Shown in pieces: positions 47,878 through 59,676 of a stretch of 64,000 bases of DNA; positions within the stretch are counted from its first letter, which is position 1; each line of letters begins with the position of its first letter. A program made the position numbers and the translations under genes. Under the pieces are notes generated by a model, which was given only the letters and a program-made list of their open reading frames with translations, made no database searches and was not told where the DNA came from. Source of the DNA: Diphasiastrum complanatum (lineage: Eukaryota; Streptophyta; Lycopodiopsida; Lycopodiales; Lycopodiaceae); contig CM055106.1 of the NCBI GenBank assembly GCA_029204225.1, forward strand, positions 42,920,368 through 42,984,367, in the 5' to 3' direction.

Positions 47878-49507
47878 TCAGTTGTAGAGCAAGCTCCTCT
47901 TGTGCCATGCATAAGTTGCTGAAATGCAGCGCTTGCACCCTTCGATGTACCTACAAATTTCATGTCGACGTTCCTCCATAGTATTCGACGTCGCCTTGAG
48001 CAGCTCCTCTGCCGCAGCTTCAAACTCGCTGCATGAAGCATACAGCATTTCGGTTACAAGCCTTGCAGCACTTTGGAATGAGCACGGAAGGTAATGGCTG
48101 ATCAAAAAGACAAGGTTGTGAACGTCTCCGTTTACCAAGCATTCCTGCATGCACGCGTACAAGACAGCTCTTTCAAATTTCAGCATTGAGATGACTGCGG
48201 TCATCATATAACTTTGAAGATGTAACGTGCTCAAATCCCGAGAGCTAAAACCTTCAATCAGTGGGTGGAATCAAAGGTGGTAATTATGTTGCACCTTTTT
48301 GAAAGACCAAAGATCATTGCACCACGATGTTATATCCTGGAATATATTCACCATTTTTTGCATTTGAGGACTGCTGAAAATATCCTCCGGTACAAATACA
48401 CCATCGGTCAAGTCTATGAACATCTGAAGGCCAGCATTAAGTCAATGACAGATTACACATCAAGCTAAGAAATAGTTTAATTTTCTCACTAGCACATACG
48501 AAGTTAAGAAGATCCTGATCGATTGAGCTTTTAATATTGAATACAGTTAGAGGTAAGGTGAGCATTACTCGGATCACAGTATCTGTTTTTTAATTACTGA
48601 GCACTGAGCAGCTTGTGTCAATTTTGAAAAAGCTTACGTAGAATTTGATGAATTACGGCATACGTACAAAACAGCAGGCGCTTGCTCCAGAGTCTCTCCG
48701 CATGGGAATGTATTCATCTAGGGATGGAATGAAGCCGTTTTCTCTGTTTTGGATCTGAATGAGACTGGACATAAGGAACTTTTGATAGTACCGGGCTAGT
48801 CGGAGACAAGAGTCAGGGTGCATCAATTCTACGACTGCACCCCAAAAATCACGGAAACAGGAGCCTACTGCTGATAGTTTCCCCGCGTAAACTGCCAGAA
48901 TCAGAAAAGAGCAAATATGATCAACCAACTTATAGCAGCGAAGTGGGATGGTAGACACATATCCCTGCTTACATGTGCAACTTTTCTGAAAATCTCCGAA
49001 AGAACACTAGGTAGACAAAAGGCTTCTGGGCTTACCGTTACAAGGATTGATATGGCTTTGTTTAACGTTGCGTAGCTCTTCGCGGAAGTAACTCTGAAGC
49101 GTTTCACGCTGATCAGTTGCAAAAGAAGTATGTAAAGTCTCCGTTAATGACTGAACGCCAGGAATAGTTGATATGATCACTTTGTCAATATCTAGTGCAA
49201 GAGAAACGGACACTTCCCAAGATCTTTCGAGTTCAGTATCGTCCATTATCTCGTCAACCAAATATAATACCATCAAAAACTTGGAGAACAGTTCCAACCC
49301 TTTTGCTGAAGAGTCAGGAAATATTCGAGCTGCGAATTCTGGACAAAATAGTAGCTTTGCCAACTTGTCGGGGTGGAAGACTTTGTCCACAGAGTGATGA
49401 AGAAGCCAGTCACGAATCTCTCTGCAAGCTTCCGCTTCCAAGGGGTGGACTCGCACTGGGTACGGAGAAATAAATTCCGGAATCTCATCTGAGTTGGTAG
49501 ATGTCAT
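47878..49507 (-). CDS. Microbial terpene synthase-like protein (MTPSL), four exons, complete
   Basis: Ionises a prenyl diphosphate and cyclises or rearranges it to a terpene; the family is known from non-seed plants and resembles bacterial and fungal enzymes. Model: exon 1 49507-49036, exon 2 48891-48668, exon 3 48423-48295, exon 4 48144-47878; introns 144, 244 and 150 bp, all GT-AG, phases consistent, 363 residues, within the usual range. The Asp-rich motif is LVDEIMDDTE (D85, D89, D90), a DExxDD variant. YIPMRRDSGA lies in exon 2. The NSE motif is split by intron 3: CNDLWSFKK at the end of exon 3 and E at the start of exon 4, giving N268, D269, S272, E276. Reading through intron 3 would give a false stop. 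The end (YIEGCKRCISATYAWH) fits the family C terminus. There is no transit peptide, so it is probably cytosolic and may use farnesyl diphosphate (inference). Exon 2 donor choice was decided by frame. Confidence 0.9.
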
Positions 49508-52500
49508 TCTGAACTTACTTGTCTTTTGCCCTGCACCCTGTAGCTCACAGGCTCAAAACTTTTTTATTGATGGAGCGTGACAACATGTTTTACTAGCTCT
49601 TGAGTCTTATCTAAAATCTTATGCTCACATAGACCAAGAGACATTGGCTGCAAAAATTGTTAGCATCGCTAGAGGAATAAAACAACCGCGAAGGATGAAC
49701 ATGGCTACCTTACGACTCGATACTTCAAGCACCTGCTTGTATATATTAAGGCAGCAAAGTTCATGCAATTCAAGACTAGAAATCTTTTGAATATGTTAGT
49801 TTTCTATCTAGGCTTGCTAGTAACGGTGAATGACTGTATTGAATGCAAACAGGAAAACAAATGTACGTAAATAAGCTATCAATAATCGACACTCATACAA
49901 GATGCGATTTGGAAAGGTACATCTCTGTAATGACTCTCAATTAGTCTCAATATTTATGAGATATTACCCAAGTTTGTTGCTCATGAAAGTTCCCCAGTAC
50001 TCTAATTATTGACTTGAATACATACTTCGTTATGTCCAGGATAATTAGCTATATCGTCTGTCATCTCCATCAATTCAGTAATCCTTTTCAACATCTCCAT
50101 TTTGTTTTCTGCATGCAAAATAACGTGTTACATAGTTGTTGGGACCAGGCTTGGAATTTGACGTGCAGACTGACGTTTCAATTGAAAAATTTTTATTGAA
50201 AGTTTGATACGACATCATGAGATGTATATTTCAGATGTACCTTTCAAACAATGCTTACATAGAACCGCAAAGTCCTACAACCAATTAATTGATTTGAAAA
50301 TTTATTTATTGCTCTTGAAACAAGTAGGAAACCAAAAGTCTGAAAATGGGCTGAAAATGTCAGTTTCAGAAAGCTTACCTCCCTGATGCAAAAATAAGAG
50401 TAAAATTTTTAGAAAAACTCTGAATTTTTGTTTTGGCAAACTTAGCTTAAAGCAATTCAAATGTTTGTTTCTTCTTTTTAAGGGTTGTAGATTATTTTAA
50501 TTTTTACCGAGTTTCAAATTAAGCAGGAAGGGAATTTCAATAAACAATTTGCAGGTGCACTTTTAAACTTCAATGAAAAATCAACCGATTTTGAAAATTG
50601 TAGGAAATTGAAGGCCCGAAAAGAAAAATATTGGCTGAACTACAAAACTGCAGAAACCAACCCACATGCAGAAAGAGAGCCTGAGCACTGCTTTCAAACT
50701 TTAAAAGGATAAGAAGATTTACTCTTTTCGAACACAACGAGAGCATGCTGTATTCGGTATTGATTTAAGGTTATGACGGATGCTTTTAAACAGAGGAGAA
50801 TTGAGGACATTGTAACAGTTATACCTGTTCTATCTCGATTTTCGATGTCACAGCTCAAAAATTCAAAAATATAATACTACAACTAAGAATATCATCACCT
50901 ATCGTCTGTGTTGAATCGTAAAAGAGCTAATGCTCGCAATAGCTAACCAAGGTCTTTGAATTGTAAATGAGCTAATGCTCGCAAGGATTAACCAAGGTAT
51001 ATGATCAAGATCTCCAGACAAAGCATTATCTTCTTAACTCAAAATACTAGTCATGTTCTACACAATGCACGCTACTAAACTGACAAAAGTATGGCATGAT
51101 TAGTGTTTACTATAATACTATGTGAGCAAAGGCTTCTCTGCCTCGTCCTTAAGTCTTGAGACACTGTAGTCTGTCGCTGAGTCCTGGTCTGGTAGTCTTA
51201 CAGCGGTAGTCTACCGAGAGCCGCTTTTATAGAGCTGTGTCGCTCAGCTATAGATCTATAATGATTTATCTATTGCAGTGAAGCATGGAGACTCGAGAGT
51301 ATCACCTGCTGAAGGTAAGCACCTGATCATCTTTTACATTTGACCAGCTGTGAAAAATTTATGGAGCATGGAGAGCACTGAGGAAGGAACCAATAACAAC
51401 ACACCACAAAGAGAAAGGAACCAATAAGAACTCACCTTTTGTGGGGTGGAATCTGTGGATGAAGCATGTTCCGCGTGGGCTTATCATTATGGCAACACGG
51501 CCTCAAATATTGAATATGCAGATAATTGGAGTCTCCAGGTGACATTCTACCTGAAGTCCTGATCCCCTTTAATGGTTAGGCTGAGCATTTGCAAAACATG
51601 CTCAAAAATTCCAAAAAACAAAAACAAGTGGTGGACCGTGGGTGCACAACTAACCAAAAACGTGGTCAATTCGAAGAGAACAAAAAGGGCATTTGGAGAA
51701 TGGTGATCAACACGCGGTCCAACTTGCAACCAAAGAAACTTTGGATGGCAACCTAACCAACAAAGCCAATCCCATTGAGTAATTCTAAGATAATGTTTCT
51801 TGGTTTGAGACTAAAGAAACTTTGGATGTGAAGGTAACCAATTGAGCAATTCTAAGATAATGGAAGGGGAATTTGGAGAATGTTAGTTGGTGCACAATTA
51901 GTTAAAAGTGGTCCATTCCAAGCCAATGGAAGGGATTGTTTCTCCAAAAATGGTTTTTGAAAAAATGTGAAAGAATGTTGATTTTTGATATAGACACCTA
52001 TTTTCTTATCTAGTTAATTTTATGTTCAGAATATAGTTAAAATAATTTTAAACTTCAAGTTTTCTAGCATGTAGGATTCAATGGTCTTAATTAAATGATC
52101 TATGACATCGCATAAAACATTACTATTGTTATGTAGGCATGATGACATATAGGGGAGGTAGGGTTCAAGGAAAAATTTTGCTATTCTAAATTTTTTGACA
52201 ATTTTGGCATTAAAATTACGTTATGATTTACAGCCAAGGTAAGTTGATTTTATATCTTAAGCTCTTGTACAATGTGAACTCCCTTAGCAAAGGCAATATG
52301 CATTAGAACTCAGAGAGCAAGATCCTAAAGGGACTTAAGGCTTTACTTGACCTAAACACCAAGAGGACTTTTGTTGATTTTTTCCTATGTAGACTTTCAT
52401 GGGTGTCGCGCCTTACCTTAGCCACTAAAAAACAATGTTTTGCTTGGGCTTGCTCCATTGAAAACATGACTTGATTATAGATACAATCGTTATCTATAGG

Positions 52501-52514
52501 CAAAATCTAGTAAT
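49508..52514. other. MTPSL upstream region and AT-rich intergenic DNA
   Basis: A weak TATA-like TTAATATATAC (minus strand) lies at about 49740-49750, some 240 bp before the MTPSL start codon; its role is a guess. A direct repeat (AGAAACTTTGGATG with GAGCAATTCTAAGATAATG-like words) lies at 51735-51880. Nothing else recognised. Confidence 0.4.
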
Positions 52515-53092
52515 TGAAGAACTTTAGCTAGCAACAGTCTTCCCAAAGCATTTTGCGGTGAGGCAATCACATGTCCTAACAATAGATTGCTCAACCAACC
52601 CATTGGAGGAATCACACTACATGAAGCTCTATTTGGAGAGAAGTCAAATCTCAAGGATCTCAAGATTTTTGGATCCACTTTCTATGTACACCAATTTTTG
52701 GATACAAGGAAGAAGGATGATGCAACCTCTATCAAAGGCATCTTTGTGGGATATGGTGAGAATAGCAAAGGTTATAGAATCTTCAATCCCATCACTAAGA
52801 AAATAATAGTGAGTAGGGATGTTATTTTTTATAAAGGACATGCTTGTAAAATGAATGACAATGCTACTAATCATCTTGATGCCAAAGACCATGCTAGGAT
52901 GAAGGAGGAGCTTCAAAGTGATGAAGAGCTTGAGGATCCACCTCAAGATCCAAGGACTCCAAGAAGATCCACAAGGCAAGGGCCCCGAGCCATTGAGGCT
53001 CACTTATGATGGAAAAGGTGATCAAATGGAAGGCATTTCATCTTTCACCTTTTACACTTTTCTTACTTCAATGCTTGATGAACCAAATTGTT
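52515..53092 (+). pseudogene. Copia-4 integrase C-terminal part and linker
   Basis: Starts as FCGEAITCPNNRLLNQPIGG, then EALFGEKSNLKDLKIFGSTF, DDATSIKGIFVGYGENSKGY, KIIVSRDVIFYKGHA, NATNHLDAKDHARMKEELQ and EELEDPPQDPRTPRRSTR. After a frameshift, FTFYTFLTSMLDEPN ends where the foreign LTR begins. Confidence 0.9.
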
Positions 53093-53757
53093 CACATTTG
53101 ACAACCTAATTGCTTAGTATATATAGCTGTTCATATTCATACAGTTTTCAAGTTATGAACAAGAAGCTTTTGAATATTTAGCTCTCTCTCTCTCTCTCTC
53201 AAGCCTGCGAGCTTGAACACTTGAGCATTCTAGCTCACTTCTTAGAGTTGTTTTAGAGATTGCTATTGCGCTACTGCTTATCATCATTGTGCTTAATTCC
53301 AACTTTCATTTTAGTCGCTCAGAGATAGCATAGAGTACGCGGCTTCGATCTGCAACTTATTGTACTCATTTACTTTTGTTTCGGTTTTCACACTGAATCA
53401 ATACCATTTTTATTGCGTTCAACTTCATCTCAGAATGTATGCGTTTTCTATAGTTCTCCGCGACTAATTATTTGTCTACCAATTCACAAATGATTTGCAA
53501 CAAATTATATGTCTGATAATTCAATGCATTATTGTTTGGCTACGTAATCACTGTAGTACTGATGATTTCAAAGTTAGTTACTATAAGATCAAACGTGATT
53601 TCTGTCACTATTGTTTTTGTTTGAAATTGATAGGCGTAGTCATGCATTGAGAAAGAGGAAGTAGTTTATTCCGCCACACACAAAAAGTTTTCTTTCTAGA
53701 CACTCGAATTATTTTCATTCGTTTCTTTTCGAGTTCATTTCTTTTCGAGTTCAACCT
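53093..53757 (+). repeat. LTR segment inserted in Copia-4
   Basis: Plus-strand relative of the LTR at 42428-43154. Shared words include TTTGAAATTGATAGGCGTAGTCATG (here with one change against the other copy), CGACTAATTATTTGTCT and TTCGTTTCTTTTCGAGTT. A CT microsatellite lies at about 53182-53200. Exact ends are not resolved. Confidence 0.6.
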
Positions 53758-54290
53758 ATCTTCTGCACACCTCTTTCCGACATTGAGGACATCACTTTAT
53801 ATAGAAGGCTTATAGGCTCCTTGAGATATTTAACTATAACTAGACCTGATCTCAGTTAGATGTTGGAAAATTAAGCCAATTCATGCAATGTCCTTTGGTA
53901 TCACATTGAAAGATGGCCAAAAGAGTTCTTAGATATATTTCATCAATTAGGAATTTTGGCATATTGTATAGACTAATCTTGGCTTAAGAGCCTAAGCCTA
54001 TAGTGACTTGGATTTTGTAGGTGACAAAGTGGATCGAAAGTCAATAAGTGCATTTGCCATTTTCTTATGTGATGGAATAGTAGTAAGAGACTATTGCTGG
54101 AGCTTCATGTCATTGAGGAGGAAGTTCCTATCATCTATTGTGACAACCAATCAGCCCAATCACTTGCTACTTATCCTACATTCCATGCAAGGAGCAAGCA
54201 CATCGAGATTGCTCATCATTTTGGGAGGAAAAAAGTGCAAGCCAAAGAGATCAAGTTCCAACATCTTAGCTGATTTATTCACTTAATACT
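53758..54290 (+). pseudogene. Copia-4 RT C-terminal part and RNase H
   Basis: With frameshifts: DIEDITLYRRLIGSLRYLTI-like reading (RT thumb), TRPDLS, then DFVGDKVDRKSISAFAIFL (RNase H), ELHVIEEEVPIIYCDNQSAQ, ATYPTFHARSKHIEIAHHF and VQAKEIKFQHLS, then a stop. Two or more stops interrupt it. Confidence 0.88.
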
Positions 54291-54376
54291 TATGTAAGGA
54301 TTCATTTGTTAAGCTAAGACCTTCAATTGGAGTAATTGATAAGAGTATCATAATTTCCAAGGCTAGATTTGAGGAG

Positions 54377-55050
54377 TGTGAAAAATTGCCTATGTTGGCA
54401 AATCTAGCCATGTAGTATGTTGTAAATTATGTGCATAAGTGGGTTCCACACGTGTGAGGCCAAGGTGCCACGTGGGAAACCTATCCTAGAGTAGGTTAGA
54501 TTGAGTCTAAATAGTTGGTCATGTCTATTTGGTAGTGATTCCTACATTATAGGACCTACACCTAAATTTATGATAACTAGCCACCTACTTGGCATGACTC
54601 TAGGAAAGAGGCTAAGATTGCAAATTAGGGCAAGAAAGCCAAGTTAGCTTCCTTGTTACATGCTGGAAATTCACCTAACTTTACAAAGGAAGTCACTTTT
54701 GCTATGTATTCCATCTCTCTCAAAATGAGAAGATAGATTATTTTTGGAGCTCATTGGCAATCTCGAGCTACTCCACTATTGTAATGTGATTTTGTGATCC
54801 AAATGCAACCAAGTTGATTAAGCCTTCATTATCAATCTACAGGCTGTACAACAAGCTGTGGTTCACACGTGTGGACTCGGATTTAAATCTATGATCAATG
54901 CTTTGATTGTTCTTGCTTGTTGTTTGTCAAATTGCCAATCTAGATCAAATTTTGTGTCTAGTTTTTTGATAGATTGTTAAGCAAGCATCCAATCACTCTT
55001 GTGGATCTTTCTAAGATCCAATTATGGTCCTAAAGTACAGTACTTTCACA
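54377..55050 (+). repeat. Copia-4 3' LTR
   Basis: 674 bp from TGTGAAAAATTGCC to ACTTTCACA, with matching inverted ends TGTGAAA/TTTCACA; preceded by a weak purine tract (TTTGAGGAG). No 5' LTR in the window. Confidence 0.78.
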
Positions 55051-56283
55051 TTGACATGATGCGCAACCTAAATCCTAAGTTAGAAGTTCTAGAATGGCTA
55101 AGTTTTAATTTCATCCCAAAAGTTAGTGAATACTTAATACTTTTCAAATTTTCAAAATAAAAGCTTTTTGCTCTTTTTGAAAGCCAAAGAGTGCAATAAG
55201 ACTTCCAATTTCAATTTCATTAAAATAATTACAACACGTGTTTTTTTAAAGAAAAAATTCAAATACATTGTTTTTTTCCAATCCATAATTTTTTTAATAT
55301 TTGTTACACACTCCATATTGTTTGTAAATCATCAAATTGCTCTTATATTTTTATTAATTTTTGAAGTTTTTTAATATCTCATTACATTCTTATTTTTTTT
55401 GTTTATTATTTTTTATTTTTTAATAATTTTTGTTTGATTTGAGAATAACAAAGAATATTGACAACTTCATTGATTATTTATAAATAAAAAATAAAAAACA
55501 AAGATATCATACTCCTAAGAAGAGGTACAAGTTCCCCGTCGTAATTCAACAATGTACCTCCTCCTAAGATAAAATGGGTATAAGCGCCCATGTGGTAGTT
55601 CTCAATAATGACATATACCGTATGCATGGTCCTCACACCACATGGGTGAGAAGCATTTGCTTTGTTTGGTAGTGCCTTTCTTTGAAATGTAGAAAAATGT
55701 ACAAATTGAAATGATTTCTTACCAAGAATTTCTTCTTTTTAGTTCAAATTTCAAATTCTATAAAAAAAAAGCCTTGTACCCTCCAATGAATATTCTTTTA
55801 AACTTAACTAGAGTACGCTCACCTTTGAACTAGAGTACAAATTGAAATGATTTCTTACCAAGAATTTCTCCTTTTTAGTTCAAGTTTCAAATTCTATAAA
55901 AAAATTTCTTGTACCCTCCAATGAATATTCTTTTAAACATTAACTAGAGTACACTCACCTTTGAACTAGCTAATTTTTTAATGTAGGAGCATGATACCAT
56001 GATCCATCCAATGAATATTCTTTGTAAGGGTAAACCCTTTTAAATGTTCCTTGACAAAGTATTAATTCCGTAATAGCCCAAGTAGTGGAAAACAACATTT
56101 ACTTTGGCTAATATCTTGGGTTGGGATTGCCCCATAACACGACTTTATCACATACATTAACTAAAATAAACATGCTAGAAGTTTATTTGTAGTACATGTT
56201 TGTGTGCTCAAACTCAAAAAAAATTTCTCTTGAGCTGGCCAGAGATTAAAGACTTTATACAAAGTATATGAAAACAACAAAAC
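55051..56283. other. AT-rich intergenic DNA
   Basis: No gene seen apart from the tandem duplication listed separately. Confidence 0.5.
55701..55972. repeat. Tandem duplication, two units of 136 bp
   Basis: Unit 1 starts at about 55701 and unit 2 at about 55837, both beginning ACAAATTGAAATGATTTCTT and ending in CTCACCTTTGAACTAG; differences are few. Confidence 0.9.
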
Positions 56284-57300
56284 TTAAAGAACCATAAGCT
56301 TATCATCCTCTTTAAAGAGGAGTAGAGGGGAGATGATAAAATAACCATTCCCAAGTTCTCCACTATTCCTATCTAGCCAAATGTTCCAAAGAGTAGTGAT
56401 CCTGACACATTGCAAATAGGTATTAACTTTAACATCAATGAAAGTGATATCATTCAGCAAAAGATCTATGGGACTGAATTTCTTAAACTTGGCATGAAAG
56501 AAGGGAGAAGAATTAAGCTTGTGAATATGGAAATAAGAGGTTTCATAGCAATAACAAAGAGAAAGAAGAAAAGAGTGCACCCTTGTCTGATACCACAAGA
56601 GACCAGGAAAGAAGAGGATAGAACACCTTGGAAAAAGATAGCAGAGGAGGCAGAAGAAAAAAGGCCTCTAATAAGCTTAGTAATATAGATAGGAAGGCCA
56701 AAGGAAGTACAACAAGCCAAAAGATAATTCCAACTAATGCAAAGGCCTTATCAAAATCAATCTTTAACATAAGGGCCGGATACGAGGTGTTAAGCATGGT
56801 AAGAGGTCGATAGTCAGAAATCCTAGATGGAGACTTGATCTGAGGAATGGGTTTAATAAGTCTTTGAGAGAAAGAAGAAGAAAATGAACCAGAAGAAAGG
56901 ATGTTATTGATAGCAAGAAGGAGAGATGGACCAACTGAACTCCAATGAGCAAGAAAAAAGTCAGGGGTGACACTGTATGGACCAGGAGTTTTGTCCCTAC
57001 TAAGGGCTTTGAGAGCAATAAGAAGTCCATCCAAGGAGAGGGGAGAAGAAAGAGACATTGAATCTTTTGGAGATAGGAGAGAAGAGAAGGAGCGGTAAGA
57101 GGAAAGATCCGATAAAGAGGTCTTTGGACGGGAGGGAGGATTGAACAAATGGGAGTTATGGACAAAGAAAGAGGAACAAATGGCTTCGAAATTAGGGAGG
57201 GGTGAAATATTAACAATGAGGTTGCATGAGTCTTAGGGAAAACCCCTAAGATGAGGATACGAGAACACAAGAGGAGACATGTAGAAGCAAAACCACCCAT
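56284..57300 (-). pseudogene. L1-type LINE reverse transcriptase fragment
   Basis: Minus strand. The N-terminal RT block LIALKALSRDKTPGPYSVTPDF-like reading (about 57010-56940) is followed by FSQRLIKPIPQIKSPSRIS and DYRPLTMLNTSY. An internal deletion joins this to MLKIDFDKAFA (usual palm start). In another frame, GLPIYITKLIRGLF and SCGIRQGCTLFFFLFVIAMK correspond to the family's GIRQGCPLSPLLF box. A trailing frame has TLWNIWLDRN. The catalytic YADD/FADD is missing. A different clade from the LINE at 0.1-3.6 kb. Confidence 0.85.
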
Positions 57301-57390
57301 CCAATCCTAGATGAAACCTGGATCTAGGCCCCGAGCCATGCCATGTGAAAGCTAGAGGAGACGAGAGCAACTGGTAACCTGAACCCAAGT

Positions 57391-57700
57391 TGTCAATAGG
57401 AGAATCCCTACCTCAATATATAGAGAATAGATTTATGTGCATGAACGCATGCAATTCCCATGCAGGTCAACTATAAATAGGTCACAACTCTTCATGCAAT
57501 CATCATGTCTATATTCGTCACACATACATGCACTACTCCATATGTCTCAATTAGAGTGTCTAGGTCATCTCAAAGCCATTAGTCACAAACAGGCCATGAC
57601 ATGGAATTAAATCTCAACGTGACCAATAATCTCGAACATCGGAGGGCCGGCCTACCATATTAGGACTATTACATGTCCTTAACTGAATATGGTCGTAACA
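57391..57700 (-). repeat. Chromovirus 3' LTR (proposed)
   Basis: On the minus strand a purine tract (TTAAGGGAGGAAAAA) is followed by TGTTACGACCATATTC at 57700, an LTR start. A matching end CTATTGACA lies at 57391, giving about 310 bp. A TATA-like CTATTTATAG lies inside near 57475. Confidence 0.65.
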
Positions 57701-57877
57701 TTTTTCCTCCCTTAAATAGGTTTTGTCCTCGGAATGAGAAAAAGAAAACATAAAATTATTCCTTAAGATTTCAAGTCTTACCCAAGAATCATTATTCTTA
57801 GTCTGATCTTTCCATTTGAATAAGTACTCAGACATGGAACAATTCTTCAATTGCTTGAGTACTATTTCAAAACCCAA
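57614..57877 (-). pseudogene. Ty3/Gypsy integrase C-terminal chromodomain
   Basis: Minus-strand frame with IVLKQLKNCSMSEYLFKWKD then NNDSWVRLEILRNNF, matching the chromodomain at the C terminus of plant chromovirus integrases (EYLVKWK...W). The domain directs integration to marked chromatin. Upstream pol sequence is not recognisable, so only the 3' end of the element survives. Confidence 0.72.
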
Positions 57878-58870
57878 AGATATACTAAGCTATATATCTT
57901 CCAAATGGGTTGATCTTCTCCAAATAAAAGTTCATCACCTTCATGTAATCCCAATTACATGAACCATTGGGTGAGCTCTTTATTTTGAGATCAAGTCCAA
58001 AAGCTAAAAAGAATTTATTATTTTGATAGTCTTCATCCTTTTCACAATTTCTTGTAGAGAATAGTGTTTCTTGGTACAAATATCTTTAGAATATTCAAAT
58101 ATTCTAAAAACCAACAATTCAATCAGCCAAAATCTCTAGGAGATTCGTCAAGTTTCAAACATTTATAACTCAATCCAGAGTATTGCAATTACTCAAATGA
58201 GTTAATAGCCCCATTTCTAGCATCTCATGCAAGAAATCAACAATCTATCTGAATCTAGATAGATATATATGTCTCCTATAAATTCGGAGGTTTAGATTGA
58301 TCCTTGTATACAAGCACTTATAGACTATGCAATTGATCTCTCTGGGATACAATCACTAATGAATTGAGTTTATATCTCAACTGAAAAATACTCACCCAAG
58401 AATTCCGTAAACCCTATGCACACAATTTTTTTTCAAATGAATCAAAATTACTCATAAATCATGTGTCTTACAAGCAATACACAAAAAACAAACTGTTTAT
58501 GATGAATTTTCTTCACATTGTCCATTTTACCAATTAACTTCCACAGGAGTAAACCAACTACTCAAGTTAATTGCCAATGATTTAGAAATCTCAAATTTCC
58601 AGGTGTAGATCTTAATTATACTAGTATAACACCACATTTAGAGATTCCTTATCCAAATCACTTTTAAGTTTACCAATAAATCTTCCACAGAAAGATCCAT
58701 TAACTCTGCAAGTATATATTCCAGCAATACTTGATCATATGTCTATGTTTACCACTGGTTTAAGTGCACCAAATAAACTCAATAACCGGGAATACATAGT
58801 AGATCCATACAAGATTGACCGTACACATATGAGAATAATCTCACTATGACATAGTACATACACATTGTTT
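57878..58870. other. Intergenic stretch upstream of chromovirus relic
   Basis: A minus-strand frame at 58079-57885 is open but unrecognised and may be decayed pol. Otherwise nothing seen. Confidence 0.4.
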
Positions 58871-59392
58871 AAGCATGGTTTGGTGGTACAACATGTACTT
58901 TCAAGGACACTACCTTTTTTAAGTAGAAATGCACTTTTGTATTATTATACACTATTTTCAACTAATACATTTGACTTGCACTAACTTTTTAACTGTACAT
59001 TGCAAGTAGTCATATAACATATCATTGGAAAGCGCTCGTGAAGCGCTTCCTAAGCACCAAACTTCGCTAAATTTGGACCTACCACTAAGAAGTTATGTCA
59101 TTTTTAATGTGGACTCAAAAAATTATGATTAATAAAATCCCCATACTTTTGACTTGCCATAACTTTTCAAACGTAGATCAAAAGTATGTTATCTAACATA
59201 TCATTGAAAAGCACTCGTCAAGCGCTTTCTAACGCACCAAACTTTATTGAAATTGGACTTTTCACTAAAAAGTTATGTCATTTTTAATGTGGACCTAAAA
59301 CAATTATGAGTAATAAAATCCCCAAAAAGTGAAATGTACTACCAAAAGGTACAATGAAAAGGGTTCTTTTTTTGTACCACCAAACCATGCTT
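58871..59392. mobile_element. Small non-autonomous TIR element (MITE-like)
   Basis: Perfect 21-bp terminal inverted repeats beginning AAGCATGGTTTGGTGGTAC at 58871-58891 and 59372-59392; total 522 bp. The interior holds two tandem copies of a unit of about 180 bp (about 58965-59140 and 59145-59325). No coding capacity. No clear target duplication, so the superfamily is open. Confidence 0.82.
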
Positions 59393-59676
59393 TTAGCCCA
59401 TTAATGATCTTGGTTTGCCTCCATATCAAAAACCCTACCAATAATGTGGACTAGATTCAATATCTCCAACATTCAAAATTGAATCCACCAAACTCGACCT
59501 CCTACTATTGCCCTCACTTTCTAAAAGTGGTAATTCAAAAACATTTGAACTAAAATAGCTTTGAAATGACAATCTCTAAGTCTAATATGAAAATTGGCCT
59601 CAATTGCCAAATAAACAAATATGATCAAAGTTGAATAAACTAGTTATCTCTCACACTTTGTTTTTCATCACCTGTG
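59393..59676. other. Short intergenic stretch
   Basis: Nothing recognised. Confidence 0.5.

Larger units (their letters stand above)
52515..55050 (+). mobile_element. Copia-4, interrupted by a foreign LTR
   Basis: Integrase/RT-linker fragment (52515-53092), then an unrelated LTR segment (about 53093-53757), then the RT C-terminal part and RNase H (53758-54290) and a 3' LTR (54377-55050), all plus strand. The RT core between the two coding parts is missing, so insertion was accompanied by a deletion. Same family as Copia-3. Confidence 0.87.

Noticed and set aside
48271..48273. In-frame TGA after the DLWSFKKVQHNYHL reading of MTPSL, at first taken as a nonsense mutation with loss of the NSE glutamate
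   Set aside because: A 150-bp GT-AG intron (48294-48145) in phase 0 removes it and joins FKK to ECLVNGDVHN, which matches the family and restores the glutamate.
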